A stretch of DNA of 64,000 bases, taken from the NCBI GenBank assembly GCA_018816095.1, contig JAHIWP010000014.1, positions 1 through 64,000 on the forward strand. Reading direction: 5' to 3'. Positions 27,339 through 36,189 of this stretch are shown here, piece after piece. Both the position numbers and the translations under genes were made by a program. Numbering within the stretch: the first letter of the stretch is position 1; each line of letters starts with the position of its first letter. Below the pieces are notes generated by a model that saw only the letters and a list, made by a program, of their open reading frames with translations, did not search any database and was not told where the DNA came from. Source of the DNA: Gammaproteobacteria bacterium. Its GTDB lineage: Bacteria; Pseudomonadota; Gammaproteobacteria; Pseudomonadales; Pseudomonadaceae.

Positions 27339-28011
27339 TGGCATGCTCCGCCAGGCGATAGCCGACGCCGTGCAAGGTATGCAGCAGCGGGGTCGCGAAG
27401 GGTTTATCCAGCACCTGGCGCAGTTGATGGATGTGGCTGCGCAAGCTGTCGCTGTCTGGGCTGTCGTCCCCCCAGAGTGCTTCTTCCAGCGCTTCACGGC
27501 GGATCACCGCTGGACTCTTCTGCATCAGTACGGCCAATAATTTGAGGCCGATGGGGTTGAGCTTGAGTGGTTGCCCAGCACGGCTGACATGCAGCGTATC
27601 GAGGTCATAAACCAGGTCGGCGACCTTCAGCTGGCGTTTGCGGCTGCCCTGGCTGCGCCGCAGGATCGCCTCAATGCGCGCCACCAGTTCGGACAACGCG
27701 AAGGGTTTGATCAGGTAGTCGTCAGCACCAGCGTTCAGGCCTTGCAGGCGATCATCCAGGGCGTCGCGGGCCGTTAGCATCAGAATAGGCACCTCATTGT
27801 GGCCATCCTCACGCAGGCGCTTGCACACCTGATAGCCGTCAATGCCGGGCAGCATGATGTCCAGCACGATCAGGTCATAGTGGCCACTGCTGGCCAGGTG
27901 CAAGCCGCTCAAGCCATCTTGCGCGCAATCAACGCTAAAGCCTTTGAGCTGCAGGTAGTCGAGTATGTTGGCCAGAATATCGCGGTTGTCTTCGATGACC
28001 AGAATACGCAT
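27328..28011 (-). CDS. colR: OmpR-family response regulator, ColR-like
   Basis: 227 residues from ATG 28011 (MRILVIEDNRDILANILDYL). Receiver with D51 in LIVLDIMLPGIDGY, LTARD and LIKPFA; winged helix ending HGVGYRLAE. The stretch LNPIGLKLLAVLMQKSP followed by ALWGDDSPDSDSLRSHIHQLRQVLDKPF is very like ColR as I remember it. ColR controls envelope-lipid genes and metal tolerance. The divergent LTA-synthase-like gene starts 105 bases away, with a ColR-box-like site (28032-28047) in between, so autoregulation and control of the neighbour are likely. Confidence 0.78.
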   Translation of the reverse strand: MRILVIEDNRDILANILDYLQLKGFSVDCAQDGLSGLHLASSGHYDLIVLDIMLPGIDGYQVCKRLREDGHNEVPILMLTARDALDDRLQGLNAGADDYLIKPFALSELVARIEAILRRSQGSRKRQLKVADLVYDLDTLHVSRAGQPLKLNPIGLKLLAVLMQKSPAVIRREALEEALWGDDSPDSDSLRSHIHQLRQVLDKPFATPLLHTLHGVGYRLAEHANGV

Positions 28012-28031
28012 GAGCGGGTGTTCCTTTCGCG

Positions 28032-28047
28032 TTGACGTTTTTTTCAC
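28032..28047 (+). promoter_or_regulatory. Candidate ColR box
   Basis: TTGACGTTTTTTTCAC fits, position for position, the ColR consensus I recall from P. putida work ((T/C)(T/C)NA(C/G)NN(T/C)TTTTTCAC). It lies in the divergent colR / LTA-synthase-like promoter region, 70 bases before the latter's start codon. Confidence 0.6.
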
Positions 28048-28116
28048 ATTGTTTTGACAAGCGCCTCACAGAGGCAATCGCACACTGCGGCACGTTCATC
28101 CAAGCAGGATCATACG

Positions 28117-30075
28117 ATGCCTCAGCTCCACTTCGCGCAACTTCGTTACCTGTCGATCATCGTCGCGGCATGGTTGGTGGTGTTTTTTCTGACCCGCAGT
28201 GCGCTGCTGGCCACCCATCTGAGCGACGCCAATGTCAGTGTGCTGCAGTTGTTCAGCCTGTATGGGGTTGGCGTGGTGTACGACCTGAGCTTCCTGCTCT
28301 ACGCCAGCCTGCCGCTTGCCTTGTACCTGCTGCTGTGTCCGCGCCGCCTGTGGCAGCAGCGCTGGCATAAACAGTTGCTGCTCGGCGTGGTCGGGGTCAG
28401 CCTGTTTGTCATGCTGTTTACCGCGGTGGCGGAGTGGCTGTTCTGGGATGAGTTCGGCGTGCGCTTCAACTTTATTGCCGTGGACTACTTGGTGTACTCC
28501 GAGGAGGTGATCAACAACATCCTTGAGTCCTACCCGATCTACCCACTTCTGGCGATGCTGGCGATCGTGGCCATTGCCACCACTGCGCTGTTGCGTAAGC
28601 CGGTGATGGCGGCGCTGGATGCCCCGCGTCTAGGGACTTTGCCGGCCCTGTTTAGCGTAGTGGGCATACTGCTATCGGCCGCGTTGAGTAGCGCACTGAT
28701 TGGTCAGGATGCCCCGCGTGGCACGGATGGCAACGCTTACCAGCGCGAGTTGGCGAGCAACGGGCCGTTTCAGTTCTTTGCCGCGTTTCGCAATAACGAA
28801 CTGGATTACCTGCAGTTCTACGCCACCCTGGCGGATGCTGACGTGGCCGGTTTGCTGCGCAATGAAGTGCGTGAGCCGAATGCACGTTTTATCGGCACTG
28901 ACCCGCAAGACATCCGCCGGATGATCGACAACCCGGGCAAGCCCGAGCGGCTGAACGTGGTGCTGGTGACCATCGAAAGCCTGAGTGCCAAGTACCTGGG
29001 CAGCTTCGGTGACAACCGTGGCTTGACCCCGAACCTGGATCAATTGCGCCAGCAGAGCCTGAGTTTCAGTAACTTCTACGCCACCGGTACGCGTACGGAC
29101 CGTGGTTTGGAGGCCATTAGCCTGTCCATGCCGCCAACGCCTGGACGCTCCATCGTCAAACGTATCGGCCGTGAGTCGGGCTACGGCAGCCTCGGGCAGC
29201 AGTTCAGCGCGCAGGGCTATGACAGTGTGTTTATCTACGGTGGGCGCGGCTCTTTCGACAATATGAATGCCTTCTTCGGCGGCAATGGTTATCGCATCGT
29301 TGACCAGAGCAGCGTCGCCGAGGCGGATATGGTGTTTCAAAACGCCTGGGGTATGTCTGATGAGGACATCTACACGCAGACGCTGAAGGTGGCCGATGCG
29401 GATCATGCTGCCGGTAAACCCTTCTTTCTGCAGCTGATGACCACCTCTAATCACCGGCCGTATACCTACCCGGAAGGGCGCGTCGACATCCCGTCCGGCG
29501 ATGGCCGCGAAGGGGCGGTGAAGTACACCGACTATGCCATCGGTCAATTCCTTGCCCTTGCGCGGGGCAAGCCCTGGTTCAAGCAAACGGTGTTTATTTT
29601 TGTCGCAGACCACACGGCGGGCAGTGCCGGCAAAGAAGACTTGCCCGTGGCCAATTACCACATCCCGTTGTTCATCTACGCCCCGGCGCATATCCAACCA
29701 CGCGAATTCAATGACGTCGCCAGTCAGATTGACCTGGCGCCCACGCTACTGGGCCTGCTGAATATGGACTATGTCTCGACCTTCTTCGGCCGCAATGTGC
29801 TGCGCGATGACCGTGCGCCAGGGCGTGCGCTGTTGGGTAACTATCAGCACCTGGGGCTGTTCGACGGTTCCAGCCTGGCGATTCTGAGCCCGCGTAAAAA
29901 CATGCGCCGCCATGATGATGCGCTCGGCCTGAGCCATGAGATTGCAGTGGATGCCACCGATGCGCTGCAGCGGCGCAACATCGCCTATTACCAAGGCGCC
30001 AGCCACGCCTTTAAAGAACACCTGATGGCCTGGCGGCCGACCCTGTTGCCTGACGAGCAACTGAGTAAGCGCTAA
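28117..30075 (+). CDS. LTA-synthase-family membrane phosphotransferase (sulfatase fold)
   Basis: 652 residues from ATG 28117. Five N-terminal transmembrane helices (about 8-190), then a periplasmic alkaline-phosphatase/sulfatase domain (about 255-620). Metal and catalytic features: E in VTIESLSAKYLGSFGDN, the Thr nucleophile in ATGTRTDRGLEA, and VFVADHT-type metal ligands in FIFVADHTAGSAG. Enzymes of this fold transfer phosphoglycerol or phosphoethanolamine from phospholipids to glycans or lipid A, releasing diacylglycerol. That would explain dgkA and the PAP2 phosphatase nearby. Whether it acts on membrane-derived glucans (OpgB/MdoB-like) or lipid A cannot be read from sequence. Confidence 0.88.
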   Translation: MPQLHFAQLRYLSIIVAAWLVVFFLTRSALLATHLSDANVSVLQLFSLYGVGVVYDLSFLLYASLPLALYLLLCPRRLWQQRWHKQLLLGVVGVSLFVMLFTAVAEWLFWDEFGVRFNFIAVDYLVYSEEVINNILESYPIYPLLAMLAIVAIATTALLRKPVMAALDAPRLGTLPALFSVVGILLSAALSSALIGQDAPRGTDGNAYQRELASNGPFQFFAAFRNNELDYLQFYATLADADVAGLLRNEVREPNARFIGTDPQDIRRMIDNPGKPERLNVVLVTIESLSAKYLGSFGDNRGLTPNLDQLRQQSLSFSNFYATGTRTDRGLEAISLSMPPTPGRSIVKRIGRESGYGSLGQQFSAQGYDSVFIYGGRGSFDNMNAFFGGNGYRIVDQSSVAEADMVFQNAWGMSDEDIYTQTLKVADADHAAGKPFFLQLMTTSNHRPYTYPEGRVDIPSGDGREGAVKYTDYAIGQFLALARGKPWFKQTVFIFVADHTAGSAGKEDLPVANYHIPLFIYAPAHIQPREFNDVASQIDLAPTLLGLLNMDYVSTFFGRNVLRDDRAPGRALLGNYQHLGLFDGSSLAILSPRKNMRRHDDALGLSHEIAVDATDALQRRNIAYYQGASHAFKEHLMAWRPTLLPDEQLSKR

Positions 30076-30125
30076 TCCTAAAACTTTCAGGCACTGCCCG
30101 GCAGTGCCTTGGCTGGAGCAACGTT

Positions 30126-30869
30126 ATGCGGGCCAATCGGTCTACTGAGTCCTCACGTTATTTTGATTTCCGGCTGGGCCTGGGCATCCCTCTGCTGCTG
30201 ATGGCGTTGCTGTTACTGCTTGACCCCAGCGGCCTGGATTTCGCCATCGAGCGCCTGTTCTACCAACCTGGCCAGGGCTTTATTGGTAAACACAGCTTTT
30301 GGTTGGAGGACATCCTGCACGACCGGGCCAAACAGTTGGTTATCGTCTTTGGCGTGCTGGCCATTGCGGGCTTTGTAATCAGTCTGTTACCCAGCCGTTT
30401 TAGGGTGTGGCGTCGCTCGTTGGGCTTTCTGGTCCTGGCGCTGGGGATCTCGACCAGTGTGGTTACGCCCTTGAAGGCGCTCACCGCTGTGCATTGCCCC
30501 TGGAGCTTGAGTGAGTTTGGCGGCACTGAGACCTTTACCCCGCTGCTGAGTGAGCGCGCAGCAACGGATAATCCAGGCCGTTGCTGGCCGGGTGGTCATG
30601 CCTCATCGGGGTTTTCCTTGCTGGCGCTGTTTTTTCTCCTGCGTGACAAGCGCCCGCGCAGTGCACGTGTCGCGTTGGTATTCGCGCTGGGGCTGGGGGC
30701 GGTGTTTTCGTTGGGAAGGATGATGCAGGGCGCGCACTTTCTGTCGCACAACCTGTGGACCTTGCTCTTGGACTGGACGATTTGTCTGCTCTGCTATCGC
30801 TGGGTACTCTATCGCGCGCCGCAGCCTCAGCACGCTGAACAACCTGTACTTAAGCCGCTGGAGGGCTAG
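30126..30869 (+). CDS. PAP2-family membrane phosphatase
   Basis: 247 residues, six hydrophobic segments. The PAP2 signature is complete: K in VVTPLKALTAVHCPW, the WPGGHASSGFSLLAL motif with its histidine and the second H-containing block GRMMQGAHFLSHNLW. It removes phosphate from lipid substrates at the periplasmic face. Pseudomonads carry a related PAP2 gene next to colRS, as I recall. It is 50 bases after the LTA-synthase-like gene and likely in its operon. Confidence 0.9.
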   Translation: MRANRSTESSRYFDFRLGLGIPLLLMALLLLLDPSGLDFAIERLFYQPGQGFIGKHSFWLEDILHDRAKQLVIVFGVLAIAGFVISLLPSRFRVWRRSLGFLVLALGISTSVVTPLKALTAVHCPWSLSEFGGTETFTPLLSERAATDNPGRCWPGGHASSGFSLLALFFLLRDKRPRSARVALVFALGLGAVFSLGRMMQGAHFLSHNLWTLLLDWTICLLCYRWVLYRAPQPQHAEQPVLKPLEG

Positions 30870-30872
30870 TCA

Positions 30873-31016
30873 ATGGCACCCATTGTTTACCTGTGTCGTC
30901 TTGGTTTTGCCGCACTGCTCTTTACGTTCGCTTTAGTGGCACTGCCTTACAGCATGGCCTGGAGTGCAGAGGCTGTTTTGCCAAGCCCGCTATGCTCGCT
31001 TACCCAGGGCACTTGA
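30873..31016 (+). CDS. Small ORF, secreted-type peptide
   Basis: 47 codons, ATG three bases after the PAP2 stop, with GGAGG nine bases upstream, which is inside the end of the PAP2 gene. The first 34 residues look like a signal peptide (basic start, hydrophobic core FAALLFTFALVALP, a possible cleavage site AWSAEA), leaving a mature tail of about 13 residues with one cysteine. No homology can be judged. Close spacing and a strong site support translation, but a decayed longer gene or a leader ORF for the next lipoprotein is equally possible. Confidence 0.42.
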   Translation: MAPIVYLCRLGFAALLFTFALVALPYSMAWSAEAVLPSPLCSLTQGT

Positions 31017-31027
31017 GGCGGCAGCGG

Positions 31028-31399
31028 ATGATCTGCCTGTCTGCTTTGGGCCGGTTAAGAATGGCCGCGCTTGGCGTGGCTGCAGTGTTGCTGTGCGCTT
31101 GCCAAAATACCCGCGAGCAGATGCAGGCCGAAGGTTACCCGCCAGCCTATGTTGATGGTTTTGAAGCGGGTTGCAGCAGTGGCCGGCAAGCTGCTGGCGC
31201 GCTCGATGGTTTTCGCAAGGATGTGCCGCGCTACCTGGCAGCGCCGCTATATGCCCAAGGTTGGGATGATGGTTTTCGCCAATGTCAGGCCACCCAGCAA
31301 AGCGCTTTTGAGCGTGAATGGCATGATGACGACTGGCGTGACCGCGAGTGGCGCACGCACGTTGATCAGTCCATGGCGCAGGCGCTGCGGCGTCGTTAA
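31028..31399 (+). CDS. Small lipoprotein
   Basis: 123 residues from ATG 31028; an alternative ATG at 31061 would give 112. Either start leads into a lipoprotein signal peptide ending LLCAC, with the second cysteine (LCAC) as lipid anchor. The mature part is charged and aromatic (AEGYPPAYVDGFEAGCSSGR, YAQGWDDGFRQCQ, EWHDDDWRDREWR), with a repeated W/Y-D-G-F motif that resembles a glycine-turn repeat. No known function. It ends at a bidirectional terminator facing the fumarase gene. Confidence 0.72.
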   Translation: MICLSALGRLRMAALGVAAVLLCACQNTREQMQAEGYPPAYVDGFEAGCSSGRQAAGALDGFRKDVPRYLAAPLYAQGWDDGFRQCQATQQSAFEREWHDDDWRDREWRTHVDQSMAQALRRR

Positions 31400-31404
31400 A
31401 ACAA

Positions 31405-31431
31405 CAAACCCGGCACTTGGCCGGGTTTGTG
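31405..31431. terminator. Bidirectional terminator
   Basis: CAAACCCGGC / GCCGGGTTTG inverted repeat with a five-base loop, between the convergent lipoprotein and fumarase genes. Confidence 0.8.
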
Positions 31432-31446
31432 TTAACGCTGTAATGC

Positions 31447-32970
31447 TTACTTGATCTCGACCGCCAGGCTGTCGTGGATCTTCTTGTTCCAGATCGCTGG
31501 ACCGGTGATATGCACCGACTCGCCCTTGGTGTCGACCGCCACGGTGACCGGCATGTCTTTCACTTCGAACTCGTAGATGGCTTCCATGCCCAGTTCGGCA
31601 AAGGCCACCACGCGCGACTTCTTGATCGCCTGGGCGACTAGGTACGCAGCGCCACCAACAGCCATCAGGTACACGGCTTTGTTGTCCTTGATCGCTTCGA
31701 TGGCAATCGGGCCGCGCTCGGATTTACCGATCATGCCGAGCAAGCCAGTGCTTTCGAGGATCTGCCGGGTGAACTTGTCCATCCGCGTGGCCGTGGTCGG
31801 GCCGGCTGGGCCAACCACTTCTTCACGTACCGGATCGACCGGGCCGACGTAATAGATGAAGCGGCCTTTTAGGTCGACTGGCAGCTCTTCACCCTTATTC
31901 AGCATATCGACCATGCGCTTGTGCGCGGCGTCGCGGCCGGTGAGCATCTTGCCGTTGAGCAATACGGTTTCGCCCGGCTTCCAGCTCTGCACGTCTTCCG
32001 GGGTGAGGGTATCCAGATCGACGCGGCGCGCGCTCGGGCCGGCTTCCCAGACAATTTCCGGGTAGGCGGACAGATCCGGCGCTTCCAGCTCGGCTGGGCC
32101 GGTGCCGTCGAGCACGAAGTGGGCGTGACGGGTGGCGGCGCAGTTGGGGATCATGCACACCGGCAAGGAGGCGGCGTGGGTCGGGTAGTCCATGATCTTC
32201 ACGTCGAGCACGGTGGTCAGGCCGCCCAGGCCCTGGGCGCCGATGCCCAGCTGGTTCACTTTATCGAACAGTTCGAGGCGCATTTCCTCGATCTTGTTCT
32301 GTGGGCCGCGGGCTTTCAGCTCATGGATGTCGATGGACTCCATCAGCACTTCTTTAGCCATTACCGCAGCTTTTTCGGCGGTGCCGCCGATGCCAATGCC
32401 GAGCATGCCTGGCGGGCACCAGCCGGCACCCATTTCCGGGACGGTCTTGAGTACCCAGTCGACGATCGAGTCGGACGGGTTGAGCATGGCCATCTTCGAC
32501 TTGTTCTCGGAACCACCGCCTTTGGCAGCAACGTCCACTTCCACTTTGTCGCCAGGGACGATAGAGAAGTGGATGACTGCTGGGGTGTTGTCCTTGGTGT
32601 TCTTCCGTGCACCGGCTGGGTCAGCCAGGATCGAGGCACGCAGGACGTTTTCCGGCAGGTTGTAAGCGCGGCGCACGCCTTCGTTGATCATGTCGTCGAC
32701 GCCCATGGTCGCGCCATCCCAGCGCACATCCATGCCCACGCGGATAAATACGGTGACGATGCCGGTGTCCTGGCAGATCGGCCGGTGGCCGGTGGCGCAC
32801 ATGCGTGAGTTGATCAGGATCTGTGCCATGGAGTCGCGCGCGGCGGGCGATTCTTCGCGCAGATAGGCCTCATGCATGGCCTGGATAAAGTCTACGGGGT
32901 GGTAGTAGGAAATAAACTGCAGGGCGTCGGCGACGCTCTGAATCAGGTCGTCTTGCTTGATCACGGTCAT
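31447..32970 (-). CDS. Class I fumarate hydratase (Fe-S)
   Basis: 507 residues. Oxygen-sensitive 4Fe-4S fumarase of the FumA/FumB type in single-chain form. N-terminal alpha domain with cysteines in RMCATGHRPICQDTG, GSENKSKMAMLNPSD and GWCPPGMLGIGIGGT; C-terminal beta domain with SLPVCMIPNCAATRHAHF and the GPTTATRMDKF motif. It interconverts fumarate and malate in the TCA cycle in the cytoplasm. ATG 32970 follows AAGGGAGCGCATAGC. It is monocistronic. Malate:quinone oxidoreductase, the next enzyme, is at 39.3 kb. Confidence 0.95.
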   Translation of the reverse strand: MTVIKQDDLIQSVADALQFISYYHPVDFIQAMHEAYLREESPAARDSMAQILINSRMCATGHRPICQDTGIVTVFIRVGMDVRWDGATMGVDDMINEGVRRAYNLPENVLRASILADPAGARKNTKDNTPAVIHFSIVPGDKVEVDVAAKGGGSENKSKMAMLNPSDSIVDWVLKTVPEMGAGWCPPGMLGIGIGGTAEKAAVMAKEVLMESIDIHELKARGPQNKIEEMRLELFDKVNQLGIGAQGLGGLTTVLDVKIMDYPTHAASLPVCMIPNCAATRHAHFVLDGTGPAELEAPDLSAYPEIVWEAGPSARRVDLDTLTPEDVQSWKPGETVLLNGKMLTGRDAAHKRMVDMLNKGEELPVDLKGRFIYYVGPVDPVREEVVGPAGPTTATRMDKFTRQILESTGLLGMIGKSERGPIAIEAIKDNKAVYLMAVGGAAYLVAQAIKKSRVVAFAELGMEAIYEFEVKDMPVTVAVDTKGESVHITGPAIWNKKIHDSLAVEIK

Positions 32971-33215
32971 GCTATGCGCTCCCTTTATATGGGTAGGAGT
33001 AGGGCAGGAACTTCGAAGCGCGCAGGGGCATACCCGGCGCAGGCTTATCAGGGCCAGAGGACAAGATAAAAAGGCGCGAAAGTATACCGTGCACGTGGCC
33101 TGGCGGACACCTCGGCAGGCTTAGATCATGGGCGCTGATCGGTTACTGACGTCGATTAATTGACTAGGCATGCTGCAATCACGGGGGTAGAGTAGCGGCT
33201 AGATGCCAGTATGGG

Positions 33216-34361
33216 ATGGAGCCCATAATTCCTATGACCCCAAGCAGCCAAGCAGGTACCCGACGCAGCTTGCAAAGCCTACTGCTAAAGCGTTTCGGCA
33301 TGGCCGTAGGCACTTACGTGCTGACCGGGCTGTTGTGCGGCGTTGGCGTGTTTGCCGGGTTGTTTAATGCGCCGCCGTTGGCTGTATTAGGTATCGGCGC
33401 CTTGGCGACGTTCAGCCAATTAGTTTTTCTCGGGCTGTTTCTCTCGCGCCTCAATCTACGTCTTGCCGATCCTAGTTTGACTGAGCCTCAGGTGCTGGTG
33501 GCATTGCTCTGGCTCACAGCGCTGCTATCGCAGTTCAGCGAGGGGCGCGGCAGCCTGTTGGTGATGTACATGCTGATTTTGCTGTTCGGCGTGTTTCAGC
33601 TGCCGCCCAAGGTCTTTGCCCGTTGCGCATTGGTTGCCTTTTTGGGCTTTGCCGGGTTGAACCTGTATGAGGCCTATACCCTGCAGTTGCGTGCGCCGCG
33701 TATGGCGCTGATGCAGGCCTGTGTATTGGCTGTGGTGCTGGTGTGGCTTTGTCTGTTTGCCAGTTATGCTCAGGCCATGCGCCAACGAATGCGTCAGCGC
33801 CGTTTTGCCCTGCAAGCCCATCAGGACACACTGCGCGGGATGATGCGCCAGCTGGAAGACCTGGCCGCGACTGACGAGTTAACCGGGTTGTGCAACCGTC
33901 GGCATTTTTTGCGCTTAGCCAGTTGCGAGCTGGAAAATCTGCGCGGTGGTCGTCAGCACGGCCTGGCGTTGCTGGATCTCGACCATTTCAAGCGCATCAA
34001 TGATATTCACGGTCACGCGGCGGGTGATCGTGTCCTGCAAACGTTTGCCGCTGTCGCCCGCGCCTGCCTGCGCGATGGCGATGTGGTAGCACGTTATGGC
34101 GGTGAGGAATTTGTCTTGCTGTTACCCAATACCGAAGCCGATCAGTTCACGGCCTGCTGCGAACGCTTGCGCGAAGCCTTTAGCCGCGCCGAGCCGCTGG
34201 GCGTGCAGGTGGCCAATCTGAGTGTATCCATTGGTATGACCTTGCTGGCCGCTGACGATGACCTTGATGAAGCCCTGCAGCGTGCCGATCAGGCGCTGTA
34301 CCAGGCCAAACGTGATGGGCGTAACCGTTGCGCGGCGACCTGGGAGGATGTGGATGCCTGA
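33216..34361 (+). CDS. Diguanylate cyclase with N-terminal membrane domain
   Basis: 381 residues; an ATG at 33234 (MTPSSQAG) is an equally possible start, since GGAG lies 14 bases before it and the first ATG has no strong site. Five to six TM helices (about 30-190), a short coiled linker, then GGDEF (about 215-375). Motifs: DELTGLCNRRHFL, LLDLDHFKRINDIHGHAAGD, RYGGEEFVLLLPN and RxxD (RDGD) five residues before it, so an active, feedback-inhibited cyclase is expected. Its stop overlaps the next start by eight bases, an unusual coupling to a 2Fe-2S reductase. Confidence 0.88.
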   Translation: MEPIIPMTPSSQAGTRRSLQSLLLKRFGMAVGTYVLTGLLCGVGVFAGLFNAPPLAVLGIGALATFSQLVFLGLFLSRLNLRLADPSLTEPQVLVALLWLTALLSQFSEGRGSLLVMYMLILLFGVFQLPPKVFARCALVAFLGFAGLNLYEAYTLQLRAPRMALMQACVLAVVLVWLCLFASYAQAMRQRMRQRRFALQAHQDTLRGMMRQLEDLAATDELTGLCNRRHFLRLASCELENLRGGRQHGLALLDLDHFKRINDIHGHAAGDRVLQTFAAVARACLRDGDVVARYGGEEFVLLLPNTEADQFTACCERLREAFSRAEPLGVQVANLSVSIGMTLLAADDDLDEALQRADQALYQAKRDGRNRCAATWEDVDA

Positions 34362-35295
34362 GTTACGGGCCGCTGAACGCAGCCTCGAAGTCGCCCCTGC
34401 CAGTAACCTGTTGGATAACTTGTTGGCTGCTGGTATCGCTGTGCCCTATAGCTGCCGCGCCGGCAGCTGCCATGCCTGCCTGGTGCGTTGCGTGCGTGGC
34501 GAGTTGCTTGATGCCAAGCCTGAGGCTCTGGACGAAGCGCAGCGTGAGCAGGGCTGGCGGCTGGCGTGCCAATGTCGAGTGGTGGATGACGTGCAGATTG
34601 AGGTATTCGATCCGTTGCGTGATGCGGTTCCGGCGGTCATTCACAGCTGCGATTGGCTAAGCCGCGATGTACTGCGCTTACGCCTGACTCCACCGCAGCC
34701 ATTGCGTTACAGCGCCGGCCAGCACCTGCAGCTCTGGATCTCTAGCGGGATTGCCCGGCCTTACTCATTGGCCAGCGTGCCGGGTGAGGATGCCTGGCTG
34801 GAGTTTCATATCGATTGCCGTCAGGGTGGCGCATTTGCCTCAGTAGCGCGGGCTTTTCAGCCGGGCGACAACCTCCGTTTGGGTGAGTTGCGCGGTGCAG
34901 CGTTGCACTATGATCCCGATTGGCAAGCCAGGCCGCTCTGGCTGTTGGCCGCAGGTACGGGCTTGGCGCCGTTGTATGGCGTGCTGCGCGAGGCGCTGCG
35001 TCAGGAGCATCAGGGGGTTATTCGGGTTATTCACGTGGCCCATGATGCTTCCGCGCATTATTTGGCCGAACCCTTGCGAGCATTGGCGGCCAGCCATTCG
35101 CAGGTGCAGGTCGAGCTTGTGGTGGCGGCCGAGTTGCCGGCTGCTTTGGCTGAACTGCGCCTTGTTTCACGGCAAACCATCGCCTTACTCTGCGGCCACC
35201 CTGACAGTGTCGAAGCCTTTGCGCGCCGTCTGTATCTGGCGGGTTTGCCGCGTAGTCAGGTTTTCGCTGACGTATTTTTGCCTCACGCGCGCTAG
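34354..35295 (+). CDS. 2Fe-2S ferredoxin / FAD-NAD(P) reductase
   Basis: 313 residues from ATG 34354 (GGGAGGATGTGG upstream), overlapping the cyclase gene. Domain order: plant-type 2Fe-2S ferredoxin (about 1-85, cysteines in YSCRAGSCHACLVRC and LACQC), FAD-binding beta-barrel (about 95-190, RPYSLASVPGEDAWLEFHI), NAD(P)-binding domain (GTGLAPLYGVLREAL). This is the electron-transfer component type found with oxygenases and with CDP-6-deoxy-glucoseen reductase. No oxygenase is adjacent, so its electron acceptor is unknown. A role as a general reductase is plausible. Confidence 0.88.
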   Translation: MPELRAAERSLEVAPASNLLDNLLAAGIAVPYSCRAGSCHACLVRCVRGELLDAKPEALDEAQREQGWRLACQCRVVDDVQIEVFDPLRDAVPAVIHSCDWLSRDVLRLRLTPPQPLRYSAGQHLQLWISSGIARPYSLASVPGEDAWLEFHIDCRQGGAFASVARAFQPGDNLRLGELRGAALHYDPDWQARPLWLLAAGTGLAPLYGVLREALRQEHQGVIRVIHVAHDASAHYLAEPLRALAASHSQVQVELVVAAELPAALAELRLVSRQTIALLCGHPDSVEAFARRLYLAGLPRSQVFADVFLPHAR

Positions 35296-35341
35296 CCGTT
35301 CCGGTGATCCGCTCGCGGGTGGCCTACCGTGAGGATTAGTG

Positions 35342-36115
35342 ATGAGCGAGCATCTGCTGGTTGAGCGTGAACAAGGGGTGCTGACCCTGCGCATGCACCG
35401 CCCCGATAAGAAAAATGCCCTGACCCGCGCCATGTACAGCGGCATGGCTGAAGTGCTGGTACAGGCCGATCAGGATAAAAGCGTGCGTGCCGTGCTGATC
35501 ACTGGCGGCGAGAGCTGCTTCACCAGCGGCAATGATGTGGCCGACTTTATTCAGGCACCACCGACTGGACTCAACAGCGAAGTGTTCCAGTTTATGCAGG
35601 CGCTGTTCGAGTTCAGCAAGCCGGTGGTGGCCGCGGTCAACGGCCCTGCGGTGGGCATTGGTACGACCATGTTGCTGCATTGCGATCTGGTCTATGTCAG
35701 CCGCGAGGCCACGCTGAAGATGCCTTTCGTCAATCTGGGCCTGTGCCCTGAATACGGTTCCAGCCTTATCCTGCCGCGCCTGCTCGGCCACGCCCGCGCT
35801 GCCGAATTGCTGCTGCTTGGGCAGAGCTTTACCGGTGAGCAGGCCGCAGCCTGGGGTGTCGCCAATCAGGCGCTGGACGGCGGTGAGGCAACCCTGGCCA
35901 AGGCCCGCGAAATGGCCCTGCGCTTTCAGCAACTGGCACCGGCAGCCGTGGCGGACAGCAAACGCCTGATGCGCGCGCCGGACCGTGAGCAACTGCGCAG
36001 GGTAATCGAGGAGGAGGGCGCGCTGTTCGGTCAACGCCTGCGCTCGCCGGAAGCCATCGAGGCGCTGACAGCCTTTATGCAGCGCCGCACGCCGAATTTC
36101 AGCAAATACGCCTGA
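35342..36115 (+). CDS. Enoyl-CoA hydratase/isomerase (crotonase family)
   Basis: 257 residues from ATG 35342 (GAGG ten bases upstream). Crotonase fold: RPDKKNALTRAMYSGM, ITGGESCFTSGNDVADF (oxyanion region), AVNGPAVGIGTTMLLHCDLV and NLGLCPEYGSSLILPRLLG, where the E of CPEYG aligns with a catalytic glutamate. It hydrates or isomerises enoyl-CoA in fatty-acid catabolism; the paralogue-specific substrate is not predictable. It is 46 bases after the reductase gene and may be co-transcribed. A terminator follows. Confidence 0.9.
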   Translation: MSEHLLVEREQGVLTLRMHRPDKKNALTRAMYSGMAEVLVQADQDKSVRAVLITGGESCFTSGNDVADFIQAPPTGLNSEVFQFMQALFEFSKPVVAAVNGPAVGIGTTMLLHCDLVYVSREATLKMPFVNLGLCPEYGSSLILPRLLGHARAAELLLLGQSFTGEQAAAWGVANQALDGGEATLAKAREMALRFQQLAPAAVADSKRLMRAPDREQLRRVIEEEGALFGQRLRSPEAIEALTAFMQRRTPNFSKYA

Positions 36116-36131
36116 TGCCCTGAGGCAAATA

Positions 36132-36159
36132 AAAAGGCCGCTCGATTGAGCGGCCTTTT
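36132..36159. terminator. Bidirectional terminator
   Basis: AAAAGGCCGCTC / GAGCGGCCTTTT with loop GATT, downstream of the enoyl-CoA hydratase gene. Confidence 0.88.
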
Positions 36160-36189
36160 GCACTGCGCTGGGTAGCCTAGAGCCTTTTT

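Noticed and set aside
28672..29697. 341-codon minus-strand ORF opposite the LTA-synthase-like gene
   Set aside because: Antisense shadow, His/Arg-rich with no ribosome binding site.
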